From positions 1-38,213 of the forward strand of contig NZ_OW235316.1 of the NCBI RefSeq assembly GCF_934924865.1: 38,213 bases of DNA, written 5' to 3'. This document shows, piece after piece, positions 7,843 to 16,548 of the stretch (the stretch's first letter is position 1; each line of letters starts with the position of its first letter). A program made the translations under genes and the position numbers. The notes under the pieces were generated by a model that saw only the letters and a list, made by a program, of their open reading frames with translations, had not been told where the DNA came from and did not search any database. Source of the DNA: Tepidibacter aestuarii (GTDB lineage: Bacteria > Bacillota > Clostridia > Peptostreptococcales > Peptostreptococcaceae).

Positions 7843-7899
7843 ATTAAGTCTCCTTTATTATATTAGGTTAAATATATTATATAATAAAGGAGACTTAAT
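7843..7899 (-). promoter_or_regulatory. Perfect hairpin burying the ribosome binding site of the MBL gene
   Basis: Arms 7843-7863 and 7879-7899 are perfectly complementary over 21 bp, with a 15-nt AT loop. In the minus-strand transcript the 3' arm carries AAAGGAGA and ends one base before the ATG; the 5' arm carries the matching anti-Shine-Dalgarno TCTCCTTT. No T-run follows, so it is a poor terminator. It looks like a translation-blocking leader, unless transcription begins inside it. Confidence 0.7.
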
Positions 7900-7922
7900 C
7901 CCAAGAATTTATATATTTATTT

Positions 7923-8222
7923 TTAATTATTTAAGACCTCCTTCATTTCATCATATGTTTCTTGTAAGAAATCTTCTATCATATCTTGTGTGATTAGATC
8001 CTTAATAGATGAAGAGGTTGTTTCGTAAAATTTTTGAGCTACCCACTGGAATTTTTCCTTATCAGTTTCAAAGTTTTTCTCAGCATAAAGCATAAGTCTA
8101 TATGCTATCTCTTTTGATTGCTTTAAAGCTATTTTTTCACTAAGTGTTTTATAAATATAATATACATATCCAGCACTTATTAAAAGAATAAATATTATCC
8201 ATACGTATATAGACTCAATCAT
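7923..8222 (-). CDS. Small membrane protein resembling the LLH holin family
   Basis: A 99-residue protein: a transmembrane helix at about 5-25, then a charged helical part with LMLYAEKNFETDKEKFQWVA. This organisation (single N-terminal membrane helix, then an AEKNF...K..WV segment and a C-terminal amphipathic helix) resembles the LLH holin-like family found in phages and in clostridial chromosomes. No other phage genes lie nearby, so a domesticated or housekeeping role is likelier than lysis. The start is the ATG at 8222, preceded by a weak AAGGAG-like site. It is 80 nt upstream of the MBL gene and probably shares a transcript with it. Confidence 0.65.
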   Translation of the reverse strand: MIESIYVWIIFILLISAGYVYYIYKTLSEKIALKQSKEIAYRLMLYAEKNFETDKEKFQWVAQKFYETTSSSIKDLITQDMIEDFLQETYDEMKEVLNN

Positions 8223-8300
8223 ACTAATTACTCCTTTACTTTTTATATATTATATTTATAAATAGGTTTATAAGTGATTAATATTACTTAAATAAGATGT

Positions 8301-8897
8301 TTATATTGCTTTTAAAACATTATTAACATTGTGGTAATTCAATAATTCTTTCATTTTATTTTTTGCGTTTATAAACTGCATATATTTAATGTCAGATATT
8401 CTAGAATCACCATACACTCTCCATCCATTTATTTTTGTAAGTTTTAATGAAGGGTGACCAATGAATCCCAATACATCTTTTAATGGATATCCTAGAAATA
8501 TACCTATTTCGTCTGGAATATTTCCAGTTTTCATTTTTTCTATTATAAAATCAAGATATATATCGAAATCGTAATTATTAGGATATCCTATTGATTTTAA
8601 AAATTTTAAATTTCTATATTCTGATAATGTATTGTTTAACTCCGCTGAATTATAAAATAATATTTTAGTACATTTATTACAGTAACTAAATTCTTTGTAG
8701 GATATCTTACTGTTTTTATGTAAAATATGTTTAATTTCTGTTAATCTATATAAATTTTGTTTGTCAGAGTAAGGAAAACTTATTATTTCAGCAGGTTTCA
8801 CTCCAAATATTACAGGTCCTAACAATTGTAGTAACCATTTTGTAAAAGAATCTGTATTATCATTTCTGCAAAAACAATTATTCAAGTTATTATTCAT
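8301..8897 (-). CDS. DUF3793 family protein
   Basis: A 198-residue soluble protein. The C-terminal third has the DUF3793 signature (GIFLGYPLKDVLGFIGHP, then NGWRVYGD), and a CNKC pair lies near residue 75. The family is common in Clostridia and has no known function. I start it at ATG 8897, with AGGCGG 9 nt upstream; in-frame ATGs further upstream are too near or ahead of that site. It is divergent from spoVAF. Confidence 0.8.
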   Translation of the reverse strand: MNNNLNNCFCRNDNTDSFTKWLLQLLGPVIFGVKPAEIISFPYSDKQNLYRLTEIKHILHKNSKISYKEFSYCNKCTKILFYNSAELNNTLSEYRNLKFLKSIGYPNNYDFDIYLDFIIEKMKTGNIPDEIGIFLGYPLKDVLGFIGHPSLKLTKINGWRVYGDSRISDIKYMQFINAKNKMKELLNYHNVNNVLKAI

Positions 8898-9030
8898 ATA
8901 TATCATCCGCCTTTTAAGAAAATTCAAATCAATTGAAAGTAAATATCATTTTCGTTTATATTAATATAATATTACAGTTTTGTATAAAATGTCAAATAAT
9001 TTACGATTTAAATTGGATATTATATTAAGA

Positions 9031-9059
9031 GAATATTTAAACTAAATTAGAAGATAATA
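9031..9059 (+). promoter_or_regulatory. Candidate forespore (sigma-G/F-like) promoter of spoVAF
   Basis: GAATA (9031-9035), a 17-nt spacer and GATAATA (9053-9059) resemble the sigma-G pattern (G[AC]ATA, then CATWMTA) and lie about 40 nt before the gene. This fits the expected forespore expression of SpoVAF, but AT-rich DNA gives such matches by chance. Confidence 0.35.
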
Positions 9060-9097
9060 ACTATATAAATTGAATAGGGTTATATGGAGGTTTAAAG

Positions 9098-10525
9098 ATG
9101 AAAGTATCTTCTAGTTTAAATGATAATATTAAAACATTAAAAAAAACTCTTCCTATAGATAAAAGTTTTGATATAGTTAACAGAGAATGGACAATAGGAA
9201 ATACAAAGGCTAATTTTGTATTTATAGATGGATTTACTAAAGATCAAATAATGCTATTTATTATGACTAAGCTTCAATCTATAAAAAATATAGATCACAT
9301 TGATATAGATGTGATAAAAACTCTTTTAAAAAATGATATTCCTTATATAGAAGTTTCTACTTTTTCTGATTTTGAGGATATGAAACCAGCAGTACTTTCA
9401 GGAAATACAGCTTTATTTGTAGATGGACAATCAGAAGGTATACTTTTAGATGTAAGAGAATACCCTGTAAGAGGACCCCAAGAGCCTGATTTAGAAAAGG
9501 TCACAAGAGGTTCTAGAGATGGATTAGTTGAAACTATAATCTTTAACACAGCTTTAATTAGAAGAAGACTCAGAGACCCAGATTTAATATTCGAACTTAC
9601 AACTATAGGTTCTCAATCTAAGACTGATGTTGCTATATCTTATATAGACAGTGCTATTAACCACGATTTTTTAGAACAATTAAAAAAGCAATTAGATAAA
9701 ATTAAAACTAATTCTTTAATTATGGGAGAAAAAACCCTTGAGGAGTTACTTATTAAGAAAAAATGGTTTAACCCACTACCTCAGGTGCGCTTTACGGAAA
9801 GACCAGACGTTGTTGCTGCTCATTTATTAGAAGGGCACATAGCTATAATAGTAGACAATTCTCCTAGTGTTATGTTGCTTCCTGTAACAATTTTTCATTT
9901 TACTCAACATGCCGAAGACTATTATCAAAATCCAATGGTAGGTACTTATTTAAGGTGGGTTAGATTTATATCTATGATTTCTTCTATGATAATAACTCCA
10001 TTATGGCTATTTTTAGTGTATAATCCAGAATTATTACCAGACGCATTAAAATTTATAGGTCCATCTAAAGTTGGTCATATTCCTTTATTTATACAGTTTA
10101 TTTTATTGGAAATAGGGCTCGATACGCTAAGGCTTGCATCTATACATACGCCTAATTCCTTATCTACATCATTGGGAATTATAGGAGGATTAATTCTGAG
10201 TGAATTTGCAGTAAAGGTTGGTTGGTTTACTCCAGAGAGCATACTTTATATGGCTATTGCTGCTATTGGAACATTTGCTACACCTAGTATAGAATTTGCT
10301 ATGGCAATACGAATATTTAGATTGTTTATACTAATCATGACTGGCGTATTTAGAAACGTAGGATTTTTCATATCTTTGATTATAGTATGTACTATAATTT
10401 GTACAACTAAGGGTTTTGCAAATCAATCATATTTATGGCCTTTAATTCCATTTAATAAAGATGCTCTTTTAAATATATTATTTAGAAAACCTATAGTAGA
10501 AATAAAAAGCAGTAAAAAAGATTAA
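9098..10525 (+). CDS. spoVAF: Spore germination protein of the GerA/SpoVAF family
   Basis: A 475-residue GerA-family protein: a soluble N-terminal domain (about 1-240) with the hallmark DVREYPVRGPQEPDLEKVTR, then hydrophobic segments at about 280-450. The C-terminus FANQSYLWPLIPFN matches SpoVAF rather than nutrient-receptor A subunits, which usually end with PYLAPF-like sequence. In Bacillus SpoVAF is a forespore inner-membrane protein that assists SpoVA-dependent dipicolinate release. ATG start with a TGGAGG ribosome binding site. It stands alone, without spoVA genes or gerB/gerC partners, and a palindromic terminator overlaps its stop. An orphan GerA-type subunit is the alternative. Confidence 0.85.
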   Translation: MKVSSSLNDNIKTLKKTLPIDKSFDIVNREWTIGNTKANFVFIDGFTKDQIMLFIMTKLQSIKNIDHIDIDVIKTLLKNDIPYIEVSTFSDFEDMKPAVLSGNTALFVDGQSEGILLDVREYPVRGPQEPDLEKVTRGSRDGLVETIIFNTALIRRRLRDPDLIFELTTIGSQSKTDVAISYIDSAINHDFLEQLKKQLDKIKTNSLIMGEKTLEELLIKKKWFNPLPQVRFTERPDVVAAHLLEGHIAIIVDNSPSVMLLPVTIFHFTQHAEDYYQNPMVGTYLRWVRFISMISSMIITPLWLFLVYNPELLPDALKFIGPSKVGHIPLFIQFILLEIGLDTLRLASIHTPNSLSTSLGIIGGLILSEFAVKVGWFTPESILYMAIAAIGTFATPSIEFAMAIRIFRLFILIMTGVFRNVGFFISLIIVCTIICTTKGFANQSYLWPLIPFNKDALLNILFRKPIVEIKSSKKD

Positions 10526-10543
10526 TCTTTTTTACTGCTTTTT
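10504..10543. terminator. Bidirectional palindromic terminator between spoVAF and purB
   Basis: A 20-bp perfect inverted repeat with no spacer, with A5 at one end and T5 at the other. The spoVAF stop codon (10523-10525) lies at the centre, and purB ends 22 nt beyond. It can terminate both convergent genes. Confidence 0.85.
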
Positions 10544-10565
10544 ACAATAATATATAGAGTTTAGT

Positions 10566-12002
10566 TTATACTTGTAAGTCTATGCTTAATCCAAGTCTAT
10601 CTTTAAATATATCAATTATAGGATCAACCTCAATTTCTATAAACTCAATTACTTGTTCAGAAGCTCTACCTATGAAGTTTATAGGATCCATTATAGATAA
10701 TATTTCATCTTCAGTCATTTTAAACTCAGGATCATTTATTATTCTATCCATCAAATCATTTTGCTTACCTAATTCTTTTACATTTTTAGCAGATTCCATT
10801 GAATAAACTCTTATCTTTTCATGAAGATGTTGTCTATCCCCGCCTCTTTTAACTGCTTCCATTAATATAGTTTCTGTAGCCATAAAAGGAAGTTCTTCAT
10901 CGATATGCTTTTTAATCATATTTTCATATACAACTAGTCCATCAGTAACATTAATACCGATTTCCAATATTGAATCTATAGCAAGGAATGATTGAGCTAT
11001 ACTTAATCTTCTGTTTGCTGAATCATCTAAGGTTCTTTCTAGCCATTGTGTAGAGTGAACTAAAGCTGGGTTTAATGTTTCTGCTATTACATATTTACAT
11101 AACGAAGAAATTCTTTCACTTCTCATAGGATTTCTTTTATATGCCATGGCAGAAGAGCCTATTTGATTTTTAGCAAAAGGTTCTTCTATTTCTTTTAAAC
11201 TTTGAAGTATTCTTATATCGTTAGTCATTTTATGCATACTCTGAGCTATAGATGATAAAGTAGATAAAATTTGATGATCTAACTTTCTAGTATAAGTTTG
11301 TCCAGTTACTGCATATGATTTTTTAAATCCCATACTAGATGTTACAAGTTCATCTAATTGTTTTACTTTATCATGGTCTCCTTCAAATAAACTTAAAAAA
11401 CTTGCTTGAGTACCTGTAGTACCTTTTACTCCTCTTAATTTCAAATTCTCTAATCTATTATTTAAATCTTCGAAATCTATTAATAAATCTTGTATCCAAA
11501 GACAAGCTCTTTTTCCAACCGTAGTTAGTTGAGCAGCTTGAAAGTGTGTAAATCCAAGAGTAGGTATATTCTTATAGTTAAAAGCAAACTTTTTTAAATT
11601 ATTAATTAAATTTACAAGCTTGATTAATACTAATTCCATTGCATCTTTCATGATGATAATATCTGTATTATCACCTACATAGGCACTTGTAGCACCTAAA
11701 TGTATAATGCCTTTAGCAGTCGGACATAAAAGTCCATAAGCTTTAACATGAGACATGACATCGTGTCTTGTTTCCTTCTCGAATTTTTTTGCATCATCAA
11801 AATTTATATTATCTATATTAGCTTTAAGTTCTTCAATTTGCTCATCAGTTATATTAATTCCTAATTTCATCTCACATTCAGCAAGAGCAACCCATAATTC
11901 TCTCCAAGTTTTAAATTTCTTTTCTGGAGAAAATATGTAACTCATATCTTTGCTTGCGTATCTTTGAATTAAAGGATTTTGATAATAATCGTGTTTTTGC
12001 AT
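10566..12002 (-). CDS. purB: Adenylosuccinate lyase
   Basis: A 478-residue member of the fumarase/aspartase superfamily that catalyses two steps of purine synthesis (SAICAR to AICAR, and adenylosuccinate to AMP), releasing fumarate. The superfamily signature GSSAMAYKRNP (282-292) is intact; H163 in FTHFQ is the likely catalytic-site histidine, and TSAYVGDNTD (105-114) is present. ATG start with an AAGGAGG ribosome binding site. It is a single gene away from a pur operon and has its own promoter with a PurBox-like element (12046-12074). Confidence 0.96.
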   Translation of the reverse strand: MQKHDYYQNPLIQRYASKDMSYIFSPEKKFKTWRELWVALAECEMKLGINITDEQIEELKANIDNINFDDAKKFEKETRHDVMSHVKAYGLLCPTAKGIIHLGATSAYVGDNTDIIIMKDAMELVLIKLVNLINNLKKFAFNYKNIPTLGFTHFQAAQLTTVGKRACLWIQDLLIDFEDLNNRLENLKLRGVKGTTGTQASFLSLFEGDHDKVKQLDELVTSSMGFKKSYAVTGQTYTRKLDHQILSTLSSIAQSMHKMTNDIRILQSLKEIEEPFAKNQIGSSAMAYKRNPMRSERISSLCKYVIAETLNPALVHSTQWLERTLDDSANRRLSIAQSFLAIDSILEIGINVTDGLVVYENMIKKHIDEELPFMATETILMEAVKRGGDRQHLHEKIRVYSMESAKNVKELGKQNDLMDRIINDPEFKMTEDEILSIMDPINFIGRASEQVIEFIEIEVDPIIDIFKDRLGLSIDLQV

Positions 12003-12045
12003 GATATCCTCCTTGAAATATTTATTTTTTTCATATCACAATAGT

Positions 12046-12074
12046 ATTATACAATATAATGCGAACTTTAACAA
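12046..12074 (-). promoter_or_regulatory. purB promoter with a PurBox-like CGAAC element
   Basis: On the minus strand TTGTTA (12074-12069), a 17-nt spacer and TATAAT (12051-12046) form a strong sigma-A promoter. The spacer carries TAAAGTTCGCAT (CGAAC at plus 12062-12066), the conserved core of PurR boxes in Firmicutes. A second box at the normal spacing is not evident. Confidence 0.6.
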
Positions 12075-12104
12075 ATGTTTTTATGATAAACGTAAGGAAA
12101 AAAC

Positions 12105-12146
12105 AAAATAAGCTCAATACTATTTAAATAGTATCAAGCTTATTTT
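12105..12146 (-). terminator. Terminator of the aminotransferase gene
   Basis: Two stacked perfect helices (10 bp outer AAAATAAGCT/AGCTTATTTT, 9 bp inner ATACTATTT/AAATAGTAT) separated by a small internal loop, followed on the minus strand by TGTTTTTTCC. It ends the operon 15296-12180. Confidence 0.8.
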
Positions 12147-12179
12147 ACTTCTAATTGCTAAAAAATATTATTAATTTTT

Positions 12180-13370
12180 TTATATATTAGATAAAGCTTC
12201 TTTTATTCTATTTAATCCTTCTATTATATTTTCTTGAGAAGTTGCATACGATAATCTAATATAATTATCATTCCCAAAAGCTACTCCAGGAACAACAGCT
12301 ACATGAGAGTTTTCTAACAGATAATTTGCAAAGTCCATAGAACTGTTTATATCATAATTACCTAATTTTTTACCTATGACTTTTGATATATTAACCATTA
12401 CATAAAACGCACCTTTAGGCATATTACATGAAATATTAGGTATATCATTTATAAGTTCAACCATTTTTTTTCTTCTTTGATCAAATTCATTTCTCATATA
12501 TTCAATTGCAGACTGATCTCCTTCTAAAGCTTCAATTGCAGCATATTGAGCTATAGTGTTAGGATTTGATGTAGCATGGCTTTGGATGTTAGACATTATA
12601 ATAGCTATTTTTTCATTAGAAGCTGTATATCCTATTCTCCATCCTGTCATAGCGCAGCATTTAGATAATCCATTTACAACTATAGTTAATTCTTTTATCT
12701 TTTCATTTAATGAAGCTATACTTATATGTTTCTGATTATCATATATAAGTTTTTCGTAAATCTCATCAGAAACTACTATTATATTATTTTTTACAGCTAA
12801 CTCTGCAATTTGTTTTAATTCATCTAATGTATATACAGATCCTGTAGGGTTAGATGGACTAGTTAGTATTATAGCTTTAGTTTTATGAGTTATGTTTTTC
12901 TTTAAATCATCAATATTGTATTTGAAATCATTGTCTTCATCACAGTCAATTAATATAGGCTTAGCTCCAGCCATTTTAACTAATTCAGGGTAGCTTACCC
13001 AGTATGGGGTAGATATTATAACCTCATCTTCAGGATTGCAAATAGCTTGGAATATATTATACAAAGAATGTTTTGCACCATTAGATACAATTATTTCTTT
13101 TGAATTATAAACAAGGTTATTGTCTACTTTTAACTTATTGCATATAGCATTTTTAAGAGCTGGCATACCAGAAGCTGCTGTATACCCTATGTTATTGTTT
13201 TGAATTACATCAATAGCTTTGTTTCTTATGTTTTCAGGAGTATTGAAGTCAGGTTCTCCTACACTAAAACTTATAACCTTAATACCATCTTCTTGCATTT
13301 TTTTAGCTTTAGCACTTATAGCTAAAGTTAATGATGATGAAATATTGCTATGTTTAATTGAAAGTTCCAT
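12180..13370 (-). CDS. PLP-dependent aminotransferase, AspB/AspC family
   Basis: A 396-residue fold-type I aminotransferase of subgroup I-alpha. Visible motifs: SNGAKHSLYN (cofactor phosphate site), SPSNPTGSVY (the Asn and Pro of the active site), SDEIYEKLIYD, and NGLSKCCAMTGWRIGY, where K237 forms the internal aldimine. It probably moves amino groups between aspartate or another amino acid and 2-oxoglutarate; substrate choice within the family cannot be read from sequence. ATG start with an AGGAGAG ribosome binding site. It is the last gene of a three-gene run with the dipeptidase (58-nt gap) and the recombinase-like gene. Confidence 0.92.
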   Translation of the reverse strand: MELSIKHSNISSSLTLAISAKAKKMQEDGIKVISFSVGEPDFNTPENIRNKAIDVIQNNNIGYTAASGMPALKNAICNKLKVDNNLVYNSKEIIVSNGAKHSLYNIFQAICNPEDEVIISTPYWVSYPELVKMAGAKPILIDCDEDNDFKYNIDDLKKNITHKTKAIILTSPSNPTGSVYTLDELKQIAELAVKNNIIVVSDEIYEKLIYDNQKHISIASLNEKIKELTIVVNGLSKCCAMTGWRIGYTASNEKIAIIMSNIQSHATSNPNTIAQYAAIEALEGDQSAIEYMRNEFDQRRKKMVELINDIPNISCNMPKGAFYVMVNISKVIGKKLGNYDINSSMDFANYLLENSHVAVVPGVAFGNDNYIRLSYATSQENIIEGLNRIKEALSNI

Positions 13371-13428
13371 AATATCTCTCCTATCTAATATATAACTATA
13401 TTTAAATCTAATTTTATTATATCAAAAG

Positions 13429-14361
13429 TTAGTAAAATTTAGATAATAAATCTAAATAATTCTTATAACATATTTTTTTTATAAAATCATTATTATAATT
13501 TCTTTTTAATAGTTCATCTATTATTAAGTATAAATATGTACAATCTTTTAAAGGATTTATAACATTGCATCCATCAAAATCTGATCCAAACCCTACACAT
13601 TCACTTCCACCTATATATATTATTCTCTCTATATGATCTACTAACGAACTTATATTCTTAGCTTTTCCAACAAATTCTTCATAAAAATTAATACCTATTA
13701 TTCCGTTGATTTTGGAAAGTTCTTTTATTTGATCATCTGTTAAGTTTCTTTTATGTTCATTTATATGATTACTTAAAGAATGAGAAGCTATTATAGGTTG
13801 TTTAGTCAATTGTAGAACATCATAAAATGTTTTATAAGAAGCGTGAGAAACATCTATTATTATGTTCATGTTATTCATAGTATTTATAACAGATCTACCA
13901 AAATCAGTTAATCCAAAATCAATACTTTCCATTGTGCCACAAGCCACTTTGTTTTTATAGTTCCAAGTTAGAGTTAATGATTTTACTCCTAATATATTTA
14001 ATGATTTTATTATTTCTATATTGTCATCTATTATATGAGCTCCTTCTATGGAAATAATAATTCCTACTATATTATCATTATTCATGACATAATCTAAATC
14101 ACTTTTATTTTTTATTATTTTTATATTATCACTATTTTTTTCATATTCATGCAATTTATTTATATATCCTATAGCTTTAAAATAGGAATCTGGAAAGGGA
14201 ATGGTATAATCTATGTATACAGCCATAAATTGAATTTTAACATTGGATTTTAATAATTTCTGCAAATTTATATGAGTAATATCATTATCATAAAAAGACA
14301 AATTATTGTCTTCTATTCTTGTTACACTATCACAATGGCTATCTATTATTTTATATTTCAT
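13429..14361 (-). CDS. Membrane dipeptidase (peptidase family M19)
   Basis: A 310-residue zinc dipeptidase of the renal dipeptidase family, slightly shorter than the usual 320-400. Metal-site motifs are visible: H9-x-D11 (DSHCD), the bridging Glu in SIEGAH, His in DVSHASY and His in IIASHSLSNH, followed by GFGSDFDG. Substrates are likely Xaa-Xaa or D-Ala-containing dipeptides. No signal peptide is seen, so it is probably cytoplasmic. ATG start with AGAGGTGA. Peptide hydrolysis next to an aminotransferase suggests amino-acid scavenging. Confidence 0.9.
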   Translation of the reverse strand: MKYKIIDSHCDSVTRIEDNNLSFYDNDITHINLQKLLKSNVKIQFMAVYIDYTIPFPDSYFKAIGYINKLHEYEKNSDNIKIIKNKSDLDYVMNNDNIVGIIISIEGAHIIDDNIEIIKSLNILGVKSLTLTWNYKNKVACGTMESIDFGLTDFGRSVINTMNNMNIIIDVSHASYKTFYDVLQLTKQPIIASHSLSNHINEHKRNLTDDQIKELSKINGIIGINFYEEFVGKAKNISSLVDHIERIIYIGGSECVGFGSDFDGCNVINPLKDCTYLYLIIDELLKRNYNNDFIKKICYKNYLDLLSKFY

Positions 14362-14396
14362 TTATTTCACCTCTTTCTATTATTATAATAACTATG

Positions 14397-15296
14397 CTAT
14401 TTATTATTTTTTGATTTATATATATTTAATTCATCATCATCTATAATATAATCAATATCATCACTATCTACAAAATTCATAACGTATTTATATCGCGTTG
14501 CATAGTTCTTATCACTCCATCCCAATTTTTCTTTTACATTTTCATCTTTTAATCCAGATTTTAAAGAAAATGTGGCAAAAGAGTGTCTAAAGTCTTTTGC
14601 TGAGTAATTACTAAGACCAGCCATAGACAAAGCATTTTTTACTATAAGTCTTACATTTCTATCAGTAATTGTGTTACTATTTCTACTTTTGAAAACAAAA
14701 TCGTCAATACTAGTAATTTGTATAGATTCTTTATAATCCATAATCAAATCCCATGAATACGAGGGCAGTTCCACTATGCGTTCTTTTTTTTGATTCCCTA
14801 TTTTACATGAACAGTTATTTTGAGTATTAGATGTTAAGTCTTTCCATTTCAAGTTTATTAACTCGTTCAATAAGCATCCTGTACTAATTAAAAAAGAAAT
14901 TATAGCCCTATCTCTCTTATTCAAATTAGGGAATATAGATATTAACTTATTTAACTCATCAAGACTCAATACATCGTTTTTATTTTTTATTCTAGATACA
15001 TAAGGTTTACTTATATTAGCAAAGGGGTTATTTTGTATATAATTTTCTTTCACTAGAAAATTATAAAAACTGTGCAAATAACTGTATATTTTTTCGCAAG
15101 TTGATTTAGCATATATACTGTTGATATATTCTATGAATTGTTTGCTTTCATTAATATTTATGTTTAGCAAATTTTTATCGCTTAAAGTAGACTTAAATAG
15201 GATTATTTTATTTAAATAGTCAGATCTACTTAGAGGTTTAAGTTTTCTAGAAAATTCCTTGAATAGTTCATGTTCATATTCTGATAAACCCTCCAT
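14397..15296 (-). CDS. Tyrosine-recombinase-like protein lacking two catalytic residues
   Basis: A 299-residue protein with the lambda-integrase layout: a SAM-like N-terminal DNA-binding domain (about 1-95) and a catalytic domain (about 105-275). Retained: the beta-strand Lys in NQKKERIVELP (about 170-171), R237 (KDFRHSFAT), W260 (LGWSD) and the nucleophile Y269 (ATRYKYV). Changed: the first catalytic Arg, normally in TGLR.SEL, is L142 (TGCLLNEL), and the His of HxxR is K234. KxxR occurs in some active enzymes, but loss of the first Arg usually abolishes cleavage. An acidic tail (DDIDYIIDDDE) follows. ATG start with GGGAGGGAG. No att sites or mobile genes surround it, and it precedes the dipeptidase by 35 nt. 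Confidence 0.85.
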   Translation of the reverse strand: MEGLSEYEHELFKEFSRKLKPLSRSDYLNKIILFKSTLSDKNLLNININESKQFIEYINSIYAKSTCEKIYSYLHSFYNFLVKENYIQNNPFANISKPYVSRIKNKNDVLSLDELNKLISIFPNLNKRDRAIISFLISTGCLLNELINLKWKDLTSNTQNNCSCKIGNQKKERIVELPSYSWDLIMDYKESIQITSIDDFVFKSRNSNTITDRNVRLIVKNALSMAGLSNYSAKDFRHSFATFSLKSGLKDENVKEKLGWSDKNYATRYKYVMNFVDSDDIDYIIDDDELNIYKSKNNK

Positions 15297-15395
15297 AAAT
15301 ACTCCCTCCCTTTAATATTTTAAGATCACATTAATTATACTCTAAATACAAATATTATTAAATTATAATAATTCTAACTTAATAATTAAAATCCT

Positions 15396-15424
15396 TTGAA
15401 AAAATTCAATTTTACTGATATACT
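15396..15424 (+). promoter_or_regulatory. uppP promoter
   Basis: TTGAAA (15396-15401), a 17-nt spacer and TATACT (15419-15424) make a good sigma-A promoter 57 nt before the gene, in the divergent region with the recombinase-like gene. Confidence 0.65.
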
Positions 15425-15480
15425 TTATATGTTAATTTTATAGAATGTATTAAAGTACATAATTTGAAGGAGGCTTTGCA

Positions 15481-16293
15481 ATGAGCGATATTTTAAAAGC
15501 TATAATCCTTTCTATTGTAGAAGGGGTTACAGAATTCTTACCTATTAGTAGCACGGGGCATTTAATTCTTGTCAATCAATGGATAAATTTTGAAGGTAAT
15601 TTTGGATTTTACTTTAATGTTATTATTCAGTTTGGAGCTATTTTATCTGTTGTAATCTTGTATTTTAAAAAACTCAATCCTTTTGATAAATCCAAAACAC
15701 AAATACAAAAACAGCAAACTATTAATTTATGGTCAAAAGTAATAGTTGGATTTATTCCAGCTGCTATATTAGGATTTTTATTTGCAGATATAATAGAAAA
15801 CTATTTAAGTAATCCTATAGTAGTGGCTATAATGCTGTTTATTGGTGGTATTTTTATACTAGTTTTAGAAAATAGCTCTAAAAGAGTCAAAATAAATAAT
15901 TTTGATAAACTAAGCTATAAAACGGCTTTTTCAATAGGTATGATTCAATGTTTAGCAATGATTCCTGGAACTTCAAGATCTGCTGCTACAATCATAGGAG
16001 CAATGCTTTTAGGCACGTCAAGACAAGTAGCTGCAGAATTTTCTTTTTTCTTAGCAATACCTACAATGGCAGGCGCAACAGCTTATTCTGTGCTCAAGAT
16101 GGTTAAAAGTGGAGTGACAATAACATCTAATCAGTGGATGGTATTACTAGTAGGTATTATAGGTTCATTTATAGTAGCTACATGTGTTATATCTTTTTTT
16201 ATGAATTATATAAAAAGAAAGGATTTTAAAATATTTGGATACTATAGAATAGTTCTTTCTGTAATAATACTTTTTCATTACTTTGTTAAATAA
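15481..16293 (+). CDS. uppP: Undecaprenyl-diphosphatase UppP/BacA
   Basis: A 270-residue integral membrane enzyme that dephosphorylates undecaprenyl diphosphate to regenerate the lipid carrier for cell-wall synthesis; its overexpression gives bacitracin tolerance in other species. Both family motifs are intact: EGVTEFLPISSTGH (14-27) and PGTSRSAAT (162-170, with the catalytic-site S165 and R166). About seven to eight membrane helices. ATG start with GAAGGAGG 7 nt upstream. Transcribed alone; a 27-bp-arm palindrome overlaps its stop codon. Confidence 0.96.
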   Translation: MSDILKAIILSIVEGVTEFLPISSTGHLILVNQWINFEGNFGFYFNVIIQFGAILSVVILYFKKLNPFDKSKTQIQKQQTINLWSKVIVGFIPAAILGFLFADIIENYLSNPIVVAIMLFIGGIFILVLENSSKRVKINNFDKLSYKTAFSIGMIQCLAMIPGTSRSAATIIGAMLLGTSRQVAAEFSFFLAIPTMAGATAYSVLKMVKSGVTITSNQWMVLLVGIIGSFIVATCVISFFMNYIKRKDFKIFGYYRIVLSVIILFHYFVK

Positions 16294-16337
16294 AATAAGA
16301 ATGTAGGTAATTACCTACATTCTTATTTTATTTAACA
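16284..16337. terminator. 54-bp perfect palindrome, terminator of uppP
   Basis: Arms 16284-16310 and 16311-16337 are perfectly complementary with no spacer. The uppP stop codon lies inside the left arm. The right arm ends with TTCTTATTTTATTT, giving a modest T-rich tail. Very long for a simple terminator. Confidence 0.8.
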
Positions 16338-16469
16338 TATATTTGTAATTGTATTGATATCCAACCAAAAGCCTCTCTAGTAATTTTTTTCAGTTTCATT
16401 TCTAGTTGAAGATATAGATTTTTCAATAAAATCTAATTTTTCTTTATATGATTGCATATAAATCTTCAT
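16332..16469 (-). pseudogene. Possible small gene with an in-frame amber codon
   Basis: From ATG 16469 the minus strand reads 30 residues (MKIYMQSYKEKLDFIEKSIS...) to a TAG at 16377-16379, then the same frame continues with RGFWLDINTITNIC to a TAA at 16332-16334. The composition looks coding and the frame is open on both sides of the single stop, but the ribosome binding site is weak. It may be a decayed small gene or chance. The end overlaps the uppP palindrome. Confidence 0.25.
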
Positions 16470-16548
16470 AATGTGTCCCATTTTAAAATGGGTATTTGGT
16501 CCTATATATAGGTATTATATACCATCCTGATGGTTTTAGTCTATTAAT

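Noticed and set aside
7923..8222. Holin as evidence for a phage lysis module
   Set aside because: No endolysin or phage structural gene adjacent; LLH-type proteins also occur alone in clostridial chromosomes.
14397..15296. Prophage or integrative element anchored by the recombinase
   Set aside because: No phage or conjugation genes, tRNA target or direct-repeat att sites nearby; neighbours are metabolic genes.
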